In this document: in pieces, positions 36,100 to 43,835 of the stretch
Layout: each line of letters starts with the position of its first letter
How positions within the stretch are numbered: position 1 is the first letter of the stretch
DNA from: Streptomyces sp. CB01249
GTDB taxonomy: Bacteria > Actinomycetota > Actinomycetes > Streptomycetales > Streptomycetaceae
Length of the DNA: 64,000 nt
Assembly: GCF_001905735.1 (NCBI RefSeq)
Contig: NZ_LISW01000002.1
Span: 1,214,426 to 1,278,425, forward strand
Reading direction: 5' to 3'
The notes under the pieces: generated by a model
What the model was told of the DNA's origin: nothing
The model's database searches: none
The model's input: the letters and a program-made list of their open reading frames with translations, nothing else
Position numbers and translations under genes: made by a program

Positions 36100-36734
36100 C
36101 GTACCGGCTGTCCGGCGGCCGCGCCAAGCCCCGCCAGCAGCAGCAGCGTGAAGCGCCGGGCCCAGTCGGCATCGACGGGCTCGGCGCTCACCAGTGTCCG
36201 GTGCACCACCGCACCGGCGATCACATCGAAGATCAGGTCCGCCGTCAGGTCGGCCGTGGCCTCGTCCGGCTCGACGGGCAGTTCGCCGCGCTCCTGCGCC
36301 CGCCGCCGCCCCTGGAGCACGAGCCGCTTCTGCCGGTTGACGATCGAGTCGCGGATGCGGGCCCGCAGCGCCTCGTCCCGCGTCGACTCCGCGACCACCG
36401 CCATCAGCGCGGTCCGGGTCTCCGGCCGGTCGAGCAGTGCGGCGAACTGCAGCACGACCGCCTCCACATCGGCGGCCAGGCTGCCCAGGTCCGGCATCTC
36501 CAACTCGTCGAAGAGGACGGCCACCGCGTCCACGACCAGTTCGTTCTTGCCCGCCCAGCGCCGGTAGAGGGTCGTCTTGGCGACCCCGGCCCGCGTCGCC
36601 ACGTCACCCATGGTCAGCTTCGACCAGCCGAGGTCCACGAGCGAGGCTCTGGTCGCCTCCAGAATCGCCTCGTCGGCCTCGGTGCTGCGAGGACGTCCCG
36701 ATCGTGCGGGTTTGGGGTGGCTGCGGCTGAGCAT
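36075..36734 (-). CDS. TetR-family transcriptional regulator
   Basis: A 219-residue regulator starting MLSRSHPKPARSGRPRSTEADEAILEATRASLVDLGWSKLTMGDVATRAGVAKTTLYRRWAGKNELVVDAV, a classic TetR helix-turn-helix. The C-terminal ligand domain is about 150 residues. I chose the ATG because the longer frame has a poor N-terminus. The stop TAG lies inside the 3' end of icmA on the opposite strand. Its position suggests control of icmA through the 24-bp palindrome; this is inference. Upstream, ATTTACCTACTGAC and a TATGGT-like -10 hint at autoregulation. Confidence 0.88.
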   Translation of the reverse strand: MLSRSHPKPARSGRPRSTEADEAILEATRASLVDLGWSKLTMGDVATRAGVAKTTLYRRWAGKNELVVDAVAVLFDELEMPDLGSLAADVEAVVLQFAALLDRPETRTALMAVVAESTRDEALRARIRDSIVNRQKRLVLQGRRRAQERGELPVEPDEATADLTADLIFDVIAGAVVHRTLVSAEPVDADWARRFTLLLLAGLGAAAGQPVRQKPAGSV

Positions 36735-36829
36735 GCGGCGACCATACCCGTCAGTAGGTAAATCCGACCGGCCCCCGAAGCCGTGAGACAGATCACCGAA
36801 CACTCTTGTGCGTGAGGGGGCGTGGCCAG

Positions 36830-36852
36830 TTACGCTACGGGTCGTAGCGTAA
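36830..36852. promoter_or_regulatory. Perfect inverted repeat, candidate operator
   Basis: TTACGCTAC (36830-36838), five bases, then GTAGCGTAA (36844-36852). It lies in the 318-base gap between the TetR gene and the thioredoxin-TPR gene. No other gene is seen in this gap. Confidence 0.55.
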
Positions 36853-36854
36853 GG

Positions 36855-36872
36855 CGACGGTCCGGACCGTCG
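36855..36872. promoter_or_regulatory. 18-bp perfect palindrome next to the previous inverted repeat
   Basis: CGACGGTCC followed directly by its reverse complement GGACCGTCG. Only two bases separate it from the TTACGCTAC repeat, so the two may form a composite operator about 180 bases before the thioredoxin-TPR start. Confidence 0.45.
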
Positions 36873-37052
36873 TGGACGCCACGAACGAACGACAGCCACA
36901 GGCGCCGGGTGGGGACCGGGCGCCGAACCGGGTCTTTCAGGGGCCCCACAACCGTGTCTGTCCGCCCACCCCGCACACCGGCGGGGGTCGCGGACGGGCG
37001 CGGTTCACGTATCGCTTTCCGGAACCGCGCACCGAAGGGGGAGGATGTAAGC

Positions 37053-38024
37053 ATGCAGCCCAGAAACATGTCCATGAGCGGCGTCGTCGACCTCGCCGCG
37101 GTGAAGGCGGCCGGAGAGGCCAAGGCGAAGGCGGAGCAGGCGCGCGCCGAGTCCGCACGCCAGGGCGGCCCCGCGGCCGTCCCCGCGTCCTCCCTCGTGA
37201 TCGACGTCAACGAGGCGGGCTTCGAGAACGACGTCCTCCAGCGCTCCGCCGAAGTGCCCGTCGTCATCGACTTCTGGGCCGAGTGGTGCGAGCCGTGCAA
37301 GCAGCTGGGCCCGCTCCTGGAGCGCCTGGCTCGCGAGTACAACGGCCGCTTCCTGCTGGCCAAGGTCGACGTCGACGCCAACCAGATGCTGATGCAGCAG
37401 TTCGGCATCCAGGGCATCCCGGCGGTCTTCGCGGTCGTCGCCGGACAGGCGCTGCCCCTCTTCCAGGGCGCGGCCCCCGAGGCCCAGATCCGGCAGACCC
37501 TGGACCAGCTGATCCAGGTCGGCGAGGAGCGCTTCGGCCTGACCGGCATCGCGGTCGACCCGGCGGCGGGCGAGCCGGCCCAGGCGGCGGCACCGGTTCC
37601 GCCGGGCCCCTACGACTCCCTCCTGGAGGCGGCGGCGCAGGCGCTGGACGCCAACGACTTCGCGGGCGCCGTCCAGGCGTACAAGAACGTGCTGTCCGAC
37701 GACCCGGCCAACACCGAGGCGAAGCTGGGCCTCGCCCAGGCCGAGCTGCTGGCCCGGGTCCGGGCGACGGACCCGCAGAAGGTGCGCGCGGAGGCGGCGG
37801 AGAAGCCGGGCGACGCGGACGCGCAGCTGGCGGCGGCCGACCTCGACCTCGTCGGCGGCCATGTCGAGGACGCCTTCGGCCGGTTGGTCGAGACCGTGCG
37901 CCGGACGTTCGGCGAGGACCGCGACCGGGTCCGGCTGCGGCTGCTCGACCTCTTCGAGGTGATCGGCCCGGAGGACCCGAGGGTCGGTGCCGCGCGTACC
38001 GCACTCGCGCGCGTCCTGTTCTGA
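37053..38024 (+). CDS. Thioredoxin-TPR co-chaperone (YbbN/CnoX-like)
   Basis: A 323-residue protein. Residues 1-45 are Ala-rich. A thioredoxin fold follows with WAEWCEPCK (Cys79, Cys82), and then TPR-like helices (about 190-320: DSLLEAAAQALDANDFAGAVQAYKNVLSDDPANTEAKLGLAQAEL). The E-P between the cysteines differs from the G-P of ordinary thioredoxin. The CnoX/YbbN family protects proteins from oxidation and hands them to chaperones in the cytosol. The GGGGGAGGA ribosome binding site is strong. A GC-rich terminator follows. Confidence 0.9.
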   Translation: MQPRNMSMSGVVDLAAVKAAGEAKAKAEQARAESARQGGPAAVPASSLVIDVNEAGFENDVLQRSAEVPVVIDFWAEWCEPCKQLGPLLERLAREYNGRFLLAKVDVDANQMLMQQFGIQGIPAVFAVVAGQALPLFQGAAPEAQIRQTLDQLIQVGEERFGLTGIAVDPAAGEPAQAAAPVPPGPYDSLLEAAAQALDANDFAGAVQAYKNVLSDDPANTEAKLGLAQAELLARVRATDPQKVRAEAAEKPGDADAQLAAADLDLVGGHVEDAFGRLVETVRRTFGEDRDRVRLRLLDLFEVIGPEDPRVGAARTALARVLF

Positions 38025-38061
38025 TCCGGTCTGTCCGATCCGATTGTTCTGAACTGACAAC

Positions 38062-38098
38062 ACGGCCGCGGCCGCCTCCGGGCGCCGCGGCCGTTTTC
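38062..38098 (+). terminator. Rho-independent terminator after thioredoxin-TPR gene
   Basis: ACGGCCGCGGC (38062-38072) pairs perfectly with GCCGCGGCCGT (38084-38094), followed by TTTTCG. Confidence 0.75.
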
Positions 38099-38651
38099 GC
38101 GATCAGGCGATAAGAGTGGGCCCTGCTTTACCAAATCTTGATAAAAGCACGGCCTGTTACTCGCAGTAAATCGATCTTTGCGATCTGCCCCGTTTCGCTC
38201 GCGCTTCCTCCTTTTCGTCCGTTGGTCCGGGGCCACCCTGCGTGGCCGCTCGGTGCCAGCAGGTCGTGGCCCGGTTATGAGGGCGTTACCAGCGAGTAAC
38301 GAACCCCCTTGTGTCACGGCCGGGAATGGACCACGATCGGCCACGCTCGGTCCAATAACGCCAGTCCGGCTGCCAGTCGGGAGCGGCGGCTCCGTTGGGT
38401 CCCCGCCGGGCGGGTCGGCGGCAGTGGCGCCGGCTCCGGACAGGGGGGTTCCTGCCGGCCGGCAGGGCCTGTCCGATCAGGTCGCGTACGTGCGTGACCA
38501 GTGGTTGTCGCTCGGGGGTGATCGCCGGTGAAGCGGACGCGGTACAGCCTCCGTTCGCGGGCGCTCTCCTTTCCGAGGACGTAGCACTTCTCCCATCCCG
38601 GGTCGGGCAGGATGCCTGACCGGAGATGTACGTCCGAGAAGGAGGAAAAGT
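38099..38651 (+). promoter_or_regulatory. Long upstream region of the DUF6230 operon with two TTAC/GTAA inverted repeats
   Basis: A 553-base stretch without a supportable gene. It begins with an AT-rich patch (TTTACCAAATCTTGATAAAA). It contains TTACT-CGC-AGTAA (38157-38169) and CGTTAC-CAGCGA-GTAACG (38284-38301), two related inverted repeats sharing TTAC..GC..GTAA. They may be two sites for one regulator. The ribosome binding site of the following gene is GAAGGAGGAAAAGT (38638-38651). Confidence 0.45.
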
Positions 38652-39305
38652 ATGAGTTCCCAGGTTCGCGGTGGCACGAGATGGAAGCGTTTCGCTGTCG
38701 TCATGGTGCCGAGCGTCATAGCCACCGCCGCCGTCGGCGTCGGTCTGGCCCAGGGCGCGCTCGCCGCGTCCTTCAGCGTGTCGGGCCAGGAGTTCAAGGT
38801 CACGGCCGCCGAACTGAACGGCGAGAACTTCGTCCAGTACGGCAGCATCGCGACCGAGGACGGCGCCGACCCCGCGAAGGAGGGCAAGGCGCACGCCGTT
38901 GCCGTCTCGGGGTTCAGTCACGCCACCATCACCAAGATGTGCCAGTCGGTCGTCACCCCCAACCTGCCGTTCGGGCTGGGCAGCGTGACGCTGCGGCTGA
39001 CCGCCGGTGACCCGAAGGACACCGACAAGAAGGTCGACGCCACCGGCCTGTACCTCGACGTCTCGGATCTCCAGGGTGACGCCGAGTTCGGCAACATCGA
39101 CATCGGTGTGCGCACGGGCGATCTGAAGAACCCGGGCGTCCAGCCCAACGGTGGCAAGTACGTCAACCCGAACGGGTTCGCGCAGCGCGCTGAGACCGCC
39201 AAGCTGACGAACGTCAAGCAGCGGGCGTGGGCCACCACGGCAGGAACGTTCAAGCTGCCGGGTCTGCACCTTGGGCTGTCCAAGGGCGTCAACGAGTGCT
39301 ACTAG
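38652..39305 (+). CDS. DUF6230 secreted protein
   Basis: A 217-residue protein. The N-terminus is MSSQVRGGTRWKRFAVVMVPSVIATAAVGVGLAQGALAASF, a signal peptide or anchor with a possible cut after ALAA. The mature part is beta-rich, with Cys in KMCQSV and near the C-terminus (NECY) that may pair. Relatives were once labelled cholesterol esterase. I see no GxSxG motif (the nearest is GFSHA), so that activity is not supported. It is the first gene of a trio with DUF6114 and an anchored Ser/Thr-rich protein. Confidence 0.88.
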   Translation: MSSQVRGGTRWKRFAVVMVPSVIATAAVGVGLAQGALAASFSVSGQEFKVTAAELNGENFVQYGSIATEDGADPAKEGKAHAVAVSGFSHATITKMCQSVVTPNLPFGLGSVTLRLTAGDPKDTDKKVDATGLYLDVSDLQGDAEFGNIDIGVRTGDLKNPGVQPNGGKYVNPNGFAQRAETAKLTNVKQRAWATTAGTFKLPGLHLGLSKGVNECY

Positions 39306-39401
39306 GGCACTGGCCCGGGCGGCCGGGGGCGCACAACGGGTCCCCGGCCGCCCACCCTTCTCTTTCTCACAGCAGTACCGGTTCCCAGGGAGCTGTTTTC
39401 C

Positions 39402-39977
39402 ATGAGCCCCGAATCCCAAGGGCAGAACGAGCACTACCTCACCCTCTCCCGGCGAGGCTTCCGCACCTGGCGGGGTGACCGGCCGTTCTGGGCCGGACTG
39501 TTCACCATGCTGGGCGGCGTGCCCATCATGTACTTCCCGTACGCGAACATGCACCTCGGCAACGTGACGCTGGCGATGTCCACCACGGCCGGCGCCGGTT
39601 CGCTGATCATCGGGGTCCTGCTCGTCACGCTGGGCCTGACGATGTGGTTCCACAGCATCGTCCGCGTGTTCGCCGGTGTCGCGGCGATTCTGCTGGCCCT
39701 CATCTCCATACCCGTCGCCAACATCGGCGGCTTCCTGATCGGCTTCATCTTCGCCCTGCTCGGCGGCGCGCTCTCCGTGTCCTGGGCCCCGGGCGAACCG
39801 CAGCCGGAGGCCGAGGCGGAGCCCGCTTCCGCCGAGGAGGCCCCGGAGACCGTCTCGTTCGCGAAGGACGAGCCGTTCCCCGAGGGCGCGCTCCACGGCG
39901 CCGGTGTTCCCGAGCAGCCGCAGGCCCCGTACGACACCACGGTCGAGGCCGAGGGCGGGAGGCACCGTGCGGGGTGA
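39402..39977 (+). CDS. DUF6114 integral membrane protein
   Basis: A 191-residue membrane protein. The cytoplasmic head MSPESQGQNEHYLTLSRRGFRTWRGDRPFWAG is followed by four hydrophobic segments to about residue 128. An acidic Pro/Glu-rich tail (PEAEAEPASAEEAPETV) follows. The RRGFRxWRxxRPFWAG motif defines DUF6114. It always neighbours DUF6230 in streptomycetes in my memory, so it may act as a membrane partner for that secreted protein. Its end overlaps the next gene by 11 bases. Confidence 0.88.
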   Translation: MSPESQGQNEHYLTLSRRGFRTWRGDRPFWAGLFTMLGGVPIMYFPYANMHLGNVTLAMSTTAGAGSLIIGVLLVTLGLTMWFHSIVRVFAGVAAILLALISIPVANIGGFLIGFIFALLGGALSVSWAPGEPQPEAEAEPASAEEAPETVSFAKDEPFPEGALHGAGVPEQPQAPYDTTVEAEGGRHRAG

Positions 39978-41280
39978 CGACGAGCAGATGAACGGCGCGG
40001 ACGAGAACGGGACCCGCGAACGCAGAGGTCCCCGCCACGCCGCCCCCAGGAAGTCGCTGCTGACGAAGCTCCACATGCCCGTCGGCAAGAAGGCGTTCGC
40101 GCTCGCCGCGATGCCGACGGCGGTCTTCGTCGGGATGGGCCTCACGCCCCGCCTGGCGATGGCCGACGACACGGCGGACATCCCCTTCGCACCCGGCCCC
40201 TGTGTCACGCGCTCCGACGAGCCGAGCGAGTCGGCGTACCCGACGCCCTCCGCGTCGAAGACGCCGTCGCCGTCCACGAGCGAGAGCGCGAAGCCGACGC
40301 CGGAGACGACCGACAAGGCGACCCCGAAGCCCACGGCCACGGGCTCGGCGGACGACACCGCGAAGAGCACCGACGCCGCGAAGAAGAGCACCGACGCCGC
40401 CCCGGCCGAGACCCCGGCCGCCACGCCGTCGCCCACGAAGACGAGGAACCCGCTCGACCCGCTGGGCCTCGGCGACGCGCTCAAGGACCTCTTCGACGGC
40501 AACAAGGACAAGGAGACGGCGAGCCCGTCCCCGAGCCCCACCACGGCGTCTCCGAAGCCGTCCGCCACCGCGGACACCGAGGACTCCAAGGACGAGCCCA
40601 CGGACAAGGCCACCGACGCGGCGAAGGACGCGGTGAAGGACACCGCCGACACCGCCGACAAGACCACCAAGGCCATCCGCGACGCGGCCGGCAAGGCGGG
40701 CCGCACGGTCGAGGACCTGGACGAGGACGTCAAGGGCACCGACGCCAAGAAGGACGAGGACATCCCGGACGGCGCCAAGCAGCCGTTCCCGTGTCCCAGC
40801 GCGGACCCGGAGGCCCTGGCCAACGCGAAGGCGGAGCCGGGCATCCCGAACCTGCCCACCGACCCGTGGATCCTGGAGAGCTCGCTGCTCACCCTGAACG
40901 GGCTCGACTACAAGGGCATCGTGGAGGTGCGCACGGGCGACGGCGCCACCAAGAAGGTGCTGAAGTTCACCGCGTCCTCGATCGACATCAAGGACCTGCA
41001 CCAGCTGACGACCGGCCCGATGCCGGGCACCACCGGCCACGTGCAGGCGCGGAAGGGCTCCACCTCCACCATCCGCAACGGCACGGTGACGATGTACACG
41101 GAGGAGCTGAAGGGCAACCTCTTCGGCCTCATCCCGATCACCTTCAGCCCGGAGACCCCGCCCCCGCTGAACGTCCCGTTCGCCTTCTTCACCAAGGTCA
41201 AGGTCACCCAGGCCGGCCAGTTCGGCGGCACCCTGACCGTCCCGGGACTGCACAACTACTTCACCAAGGACGGCGCCTGA
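39967..41280 (+). CDS. Secreted or anchored protein with Ser/Thr/Pro/Lys linker and DUF6230-like C-terminal domain
   Basis: A 437-residue protein from a GTG four bases after GGGAGG; the ATG at 39988 is an alternative. After a basic head there is one hydrophobic segment (KKAFALAAMPTAVFVGMGLTPRLAMA) that could be a signal peptide. About 210 low-complexity residues follow (Ser, Thr, Pro, Asp, Lys), then a folded C-terminal domain of about 150. The end TQAGQFGGTLTVPGLHNYF resembles the DUF6230 end TTAGTFKLPGLHLGL, and LNGLDYKGIVEVRTGDGATKK resembles LNGENFVQYGSIATEDGAD. So a shared fold is likely. It closes the three-gene operon. Confidence 0.75.
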   Translation: MRGDDEQMNGADENGTRERRGPRHAAPRKSLLTKLHMPVGKKAFALAAMPTAVFVGMGLTPRLAMADDTADIPFAPGPCVTRSDEPSESAYPTPSASKTPSPSTSESAKPTPETTDKATPKPTATGSADDTAKSTDAAKKSTDAAPAETPAATPSPTKTRNPLDPLGLGDALKDLFDGNKDKETASPSPSPTTASPKPSATADTEDSKDEPTDKATDAAKDAVKDTADTADKTTKAIRDAAGKAGRTVEDLDEDVKGTDAKKDEDIPDGAKQPFPCPSADPEALANAKAEPGIPNLPTDPWILESSLLTLNGLDYKGIVEVRTGDGATKKVLKFTASSIDIKDLHQLTTGPMPGTTGHVQARKGSTSTIRNGTVTMYTEELKGNLFGLIPITFSPETPPPLNVPFAFFTKVKVTQAGQFGGTLTVPGLHNYFTKDGA

Positions 41281-41301
41281 CGCGTCCGGGAGTCGCACAA
41301 A

Positions 41302-41345
41302 GGCTGTGGGCCGCACTCCGAGGGTGCGGCCCACAGCCGTTTTCT
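41302..41345. terminator. Strong bidirectional terminator
   Basis: GGCTGTGGGCCGCAC (41302-41316) pairs perfectly with GTGCGGCCCACAGCC (41324-41338), followed by GTTTTCT. It lies between convergent genes, ending the DUF6230 operon and, read the other way, the CdiI-like gene. Confidence 0.8.
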
Positions 41346-41353
41346 CGCTGAGG

Positions 41354-41989
41354 CTAGCCGCCTGCGAGATGCTCGACATCGCTCACGACATACTCGCCGT
41401 ACCGGAACTCCCGTCCCAGGGAAGCCAGCCGTGCGTACTGCTCCCGCGACAGCTCCAGGTAATCCGGAGAAAACGCCATGCTTGCTTCGGGCAATGCCTG
41501 CAGGAACAGCCTGAAGGCGAGATCTGGGGTGCAGCGGTCGACGCACTCGGTGAGCGCCTGGACCATATCCCGGTCGAACCAGTCCGCGAATTCCTTGATC
41601 ATGTTCCCGACCCGACCGTCCAATTCCCGGCCCTCGTACCGGTCCGCCTCGGAGAGCGTCACCGCATGCGGATGGCGAAGGAGCCATGCGTCGCACACCT
41701 CGATCACCTGCCGCACCCATTCGGCACCGTCGGTGAGCCGACTGTTGAGGAAGAAGCGCTCGCCGTTCTCCACACATCCACTCCACAGGGTGGTGATCCG
41801 CTCGGCGGAAAGCCGCTCGTGGAGCATGCGCGCGTCACGGCGTACCAACAGCACCGATTCCGGGTCCAGTTCCTCCACGAACTGACCGGCGACGGCATGG
41901 GCTTCGGAGGACGCGTCCAGCTTCCAGTCCTGATGGAAGAAGCTCGCGACCCAGGGGAGGCCGAAAGTGAACTCAGTGGACCGATGCAC
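41354..41989 (-). CDS. CdiI-like contact-dependent-inhibition immunity protein (orphan)
   Basis: A 211-residue soluble protein. The N-terminus LPWVASFFHQDWKLDASSEAHAVAGQFVEELDPESV carries the FHQDW...D motif of the CdiI_2-type immunity family. The rest (DWFDRDMVQALTECVDRCTPDLAFRLFLQALPE) is helical. No toxin is adjacent, so it is an orphan or has another role. The start is GTG with AGGAG six bases upstream. Base composition is visibly lower in GC than its neighbours (three 60-base stretches I counted were 57-67 percent), a sign of recent acquisition. Confidence 0.6.
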   Translation of the reverse strand: MHRSTEFTFGLPWVASFFHQDWKLDASSEAHAVAGQFVEELDPESVLLVRRDARMLHERLSAERITTLWSGCVENGERFFLNSRLTDGAEWVRQVIEVCDAWLLRHPHAVTLSEADRYEGRELDGRVGNMIKEFADWFDRDMVQALTECVDRCTPDLAFRLFLQALPEASMAFSPDYLELSREQYARLASLGREFRYGEYVVSDVEHLAGG

Positions 41990-42052
41990 CCGATGCTCCT
42001 AGCGTGGAATGTGCCTGCACGAGGGTATGGGCGATGCCGCAACGGGGGAGAC

Positions 42053-43018
42053 GTGATTTCGTTGTACGCGACACAGCCGGGTGAAGCGCGGAGCGAGGCG
42101 CCGGGCGGGCTCGGGGGCGGGGTTTATTACCCGCGGTTCTTCGAGCCGGGGGACGACCACTTCGGGCGCATCCGTGCCGAGCACGCGTTCCAGTCGCTGA
42201 CCGAGTCCACCAAGGCCGGGACGGCCCACCGGACCGGGGTCTACCTCACGCCCGTGACCCGCGAGGGGGACGCGCTGCACTTCCGGCTGCTCCGGTGCTC
42301 CACGAACCTCTCCGGGCCGACCGAGAACTTCCGGGCGACCGATACGGAGATCGTGGACGCGCTGAACCGGGAGGCGGCCGGCCTCTTCCGGGGGCACGCG
42401 CCGCTGAACCACGTGCTGGCGCAGACGTACCACAACACCCGTGCCACCGCGGAGCGCAAGCAGACCAAGGCCCGGATCTCGTCGCACGCCGACAAGACCA
42501 AGGACATGCCCCGCAACGGCATCATGGCCTTCTGCACCTTCTACGACCGGCTCGACGGGCTGAGCCCCATGGCCGACGACCCCTACGACTACGGCGTGGG
42601 GCGGGCCAGCGCGCTCACCCGGCTCCGCTTCCGGCTCAAGGACCCGGCCGCCGAACGCGAGGACCGGCCCGCGCAGTTCACGCTGACGCTGCACCCCGGC
42701 TCCGTCTTCCTCATGCCGCTGTCCACCAACCGCCTGTACACGCACGAGGTCCGGCCCTCCACGCTGAACGCCGAGTACCTGCCGACCCGCCTGGGATACG
42801 TGGTGCGCTGCTCCAGCACCGAGGCCGTGCACCGGGACGGCCGTACGTACCTCAAGGGCGCCGCGGGACCGGTGGAGCTGGAGCAGCCCACCGAGGAGGG
42901 CATGGCGGAGCTGCGCGGGCTGTACGCCGAGGAGAACCGCTCCACGTCGTTCATCGAGTACGGCGACCGGTTCCGCTTCAGCATGAACGCGGGGGACTAC
43001 CGTGCTCCCCGGATCTGA
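42053..43018 (+). CDS. Fe(II)/2-oxoglutarate oxygenase-like protein A
   Basis: A 321-residue protein I do not recognise by name. It carries the facial-triad pattern of 2-oxoglutarate oxygenases: HxD in ISSHADKTKDM (His145, Asp147), a distal His in RLYTHEV (His231), and an Arg for the co-substrate in RLGYVVRCS (Arg252). It aligns with the next gene product in all these segments. Its substrate is unknown. The start is uncertain: the GTG follows GGGGGAG by only two bases, and a TTG three codons on is possible. It overlaps the second oxygenase gene by 17 bases, so the two are surely expressed together. Confidence 0.6.
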   Translation: MISLYATQPGEARSEAPGGLGGGVYYPRFFEPGDDHFGRIRAEHAFQSLTESTKAGTAHRTGVYLTPVTREGDALHFRLLRCSTNLSGPTENFRATDTEIVDALNREAAGLFRGHAPLNHVLAQTYHNTRATAERKQTKARISSHADKTKDMPRNGIMAFCTFYDRLDGLSPMADDPYDYGVGRASALTRLRFRLKDPAAEREDRPAQFTLTLHPGSVFLMPLSTNRLYTHEVRPSTLNAEYLPTRLGYVVRCSSTEAVHRDGRTYLKGAAGPVELEQPTEEGMAELRGLYAEENRSTSFIEYGDRFRFSMNAGDYRAPRI

Positions 43019-43766
43019 GGACATCGTCCGGTGCGCGCTGCCGGGGGAGGCGGACCGCTTCGCGGAGCTGTGCGCGGCGACGCCCATGGAGGACGTGGGG
43101 AAGGGCCGGAAGGGCGCCGTACTCACCAGGCCGGACACGGACGGCGGCGTGCCGCTCGTACGGACGACCACGCGGTACGCGCGTCCCGCGCTGCGCTTCC
43201 GGGACGTACACGCGCGGCTGGCCGCAGAGGTGCGGGAACGGGCGGGGCTCCCGGCCGCCTTCGACAACGCGCTGGCCGAGCGCTACGCGAGCGCGTACAC
43301 GACGATGGGCCGCCACTGCGACCAGGCGCTCGACCTGGCCGAGGACACCTTCATCGCGGTCTTCTCCTGCTACCGGGACCCGGACGCGTACCCGCGCCGG
43401 AAGCTGGTCTTCGAGTCCAAGGAGCGGCCGGACGCCGGGACGCTGGAGATCCCGCTCGTCCACAACGGCGTGGTCGCCTTCTCCGTGGCGGCGAACCGCC
43501 GCCTGCGGCACCGGATCCTTGCGGACCCGGCGGGCGGGGCCGGGGACAACGAGTGGCTGGGCCTCACGTTCCGGACGTCGAAGACCCTCCTCCGCTTCCG
43601 CGACGGCGTCCCGTACCTCCCGCAGGGCGTACCGCTCACGCTCGCGGACGAGGCGCGGGGCCGGGAGTTCTACGGGCTGCGGCGCCGCGAGAACGAGGAG
43701 ACGGACTTCGCGTACCCCGCACTGGACCGCACCGTCAGCGCGAGCGATCTGCTGCCGCCGGTCTGA
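43002..43766 (+). CDS. Fe(II)/2-oxoglutarate oxygenase-like protein B
   Basis: A 254-residue protein collinear with the upstream product. It has HxD in MGRHCDQALDLAED (His105, Asp107), strand and distal His in NGVVAFSVAANRRLRHRI (His170), and LGLTFRTSKTLLRFRDGVPYL (Arg191). The matching segment of protein A is LGYVVRCSSTEAVHRDGRTYL. The N-terminal 60 residues differ from protein A, which is longer there. The start is GTG, within the end of gene A. Both predicted iron sites look complete, so this is not a simple active-plus-inactive pair. A hairpin follows the stop. Confidence 0.6.
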   Translation: MLPGSEDIVRCALPGEADRFAELCAATPMEDVGKGRKGAVLTRPDTDGGVPLVRTTTRYARPALRFRDVHARLAAEVRERAGLPAAFDNALAERYASAYTTMGRHCDQALDLAEDTFIAVFSCYRDPDAYPRRKLVFESKERPDAGTLEIPLVHNGVVAFSVAANRRLRHRILADPAGGAGDNEWLGLTFRTSKTLLRFRDGVPYLPQGVPLTLADEARGREFYGLRRRENEETDFAYPALDRTVSASDLLPPV

Positions 43767-43782
43767 GCCCGGAAACGGCGGC

Positions 43783-43816
43783 GCCCCCGGTTCCGGAGCG
43801 TTCCGGAACCGGGGGC
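43783..43816. terminator. Bidirectional hairpin between oxygenase B and pyk
   Basis: GCCCCCGGTTCCGGA (43783-43797) pairs perfectly with TCCGGAACCGGGGGC (43802-43816) across a four-base loop. It sits between two convergent genes. Confidence 0.7.
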
Positions 43817-43835
43817 ACCGCCCGCGCGGAGCGGG

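Noticed and set aside
38178..38619. Several short plus-strand frames in the gap before the DUF6230 gene
   Set aside because: They overlap one another, lack ribosome binding sites and contain the TTAC/GTAA repeats. I treat the region as regulatory.
38652..39305. Cholesterol esterase, a historical label for DUF6230 relatives
   Set aside because: No GxSxG nucleophile motif or catalytic triad is visible.
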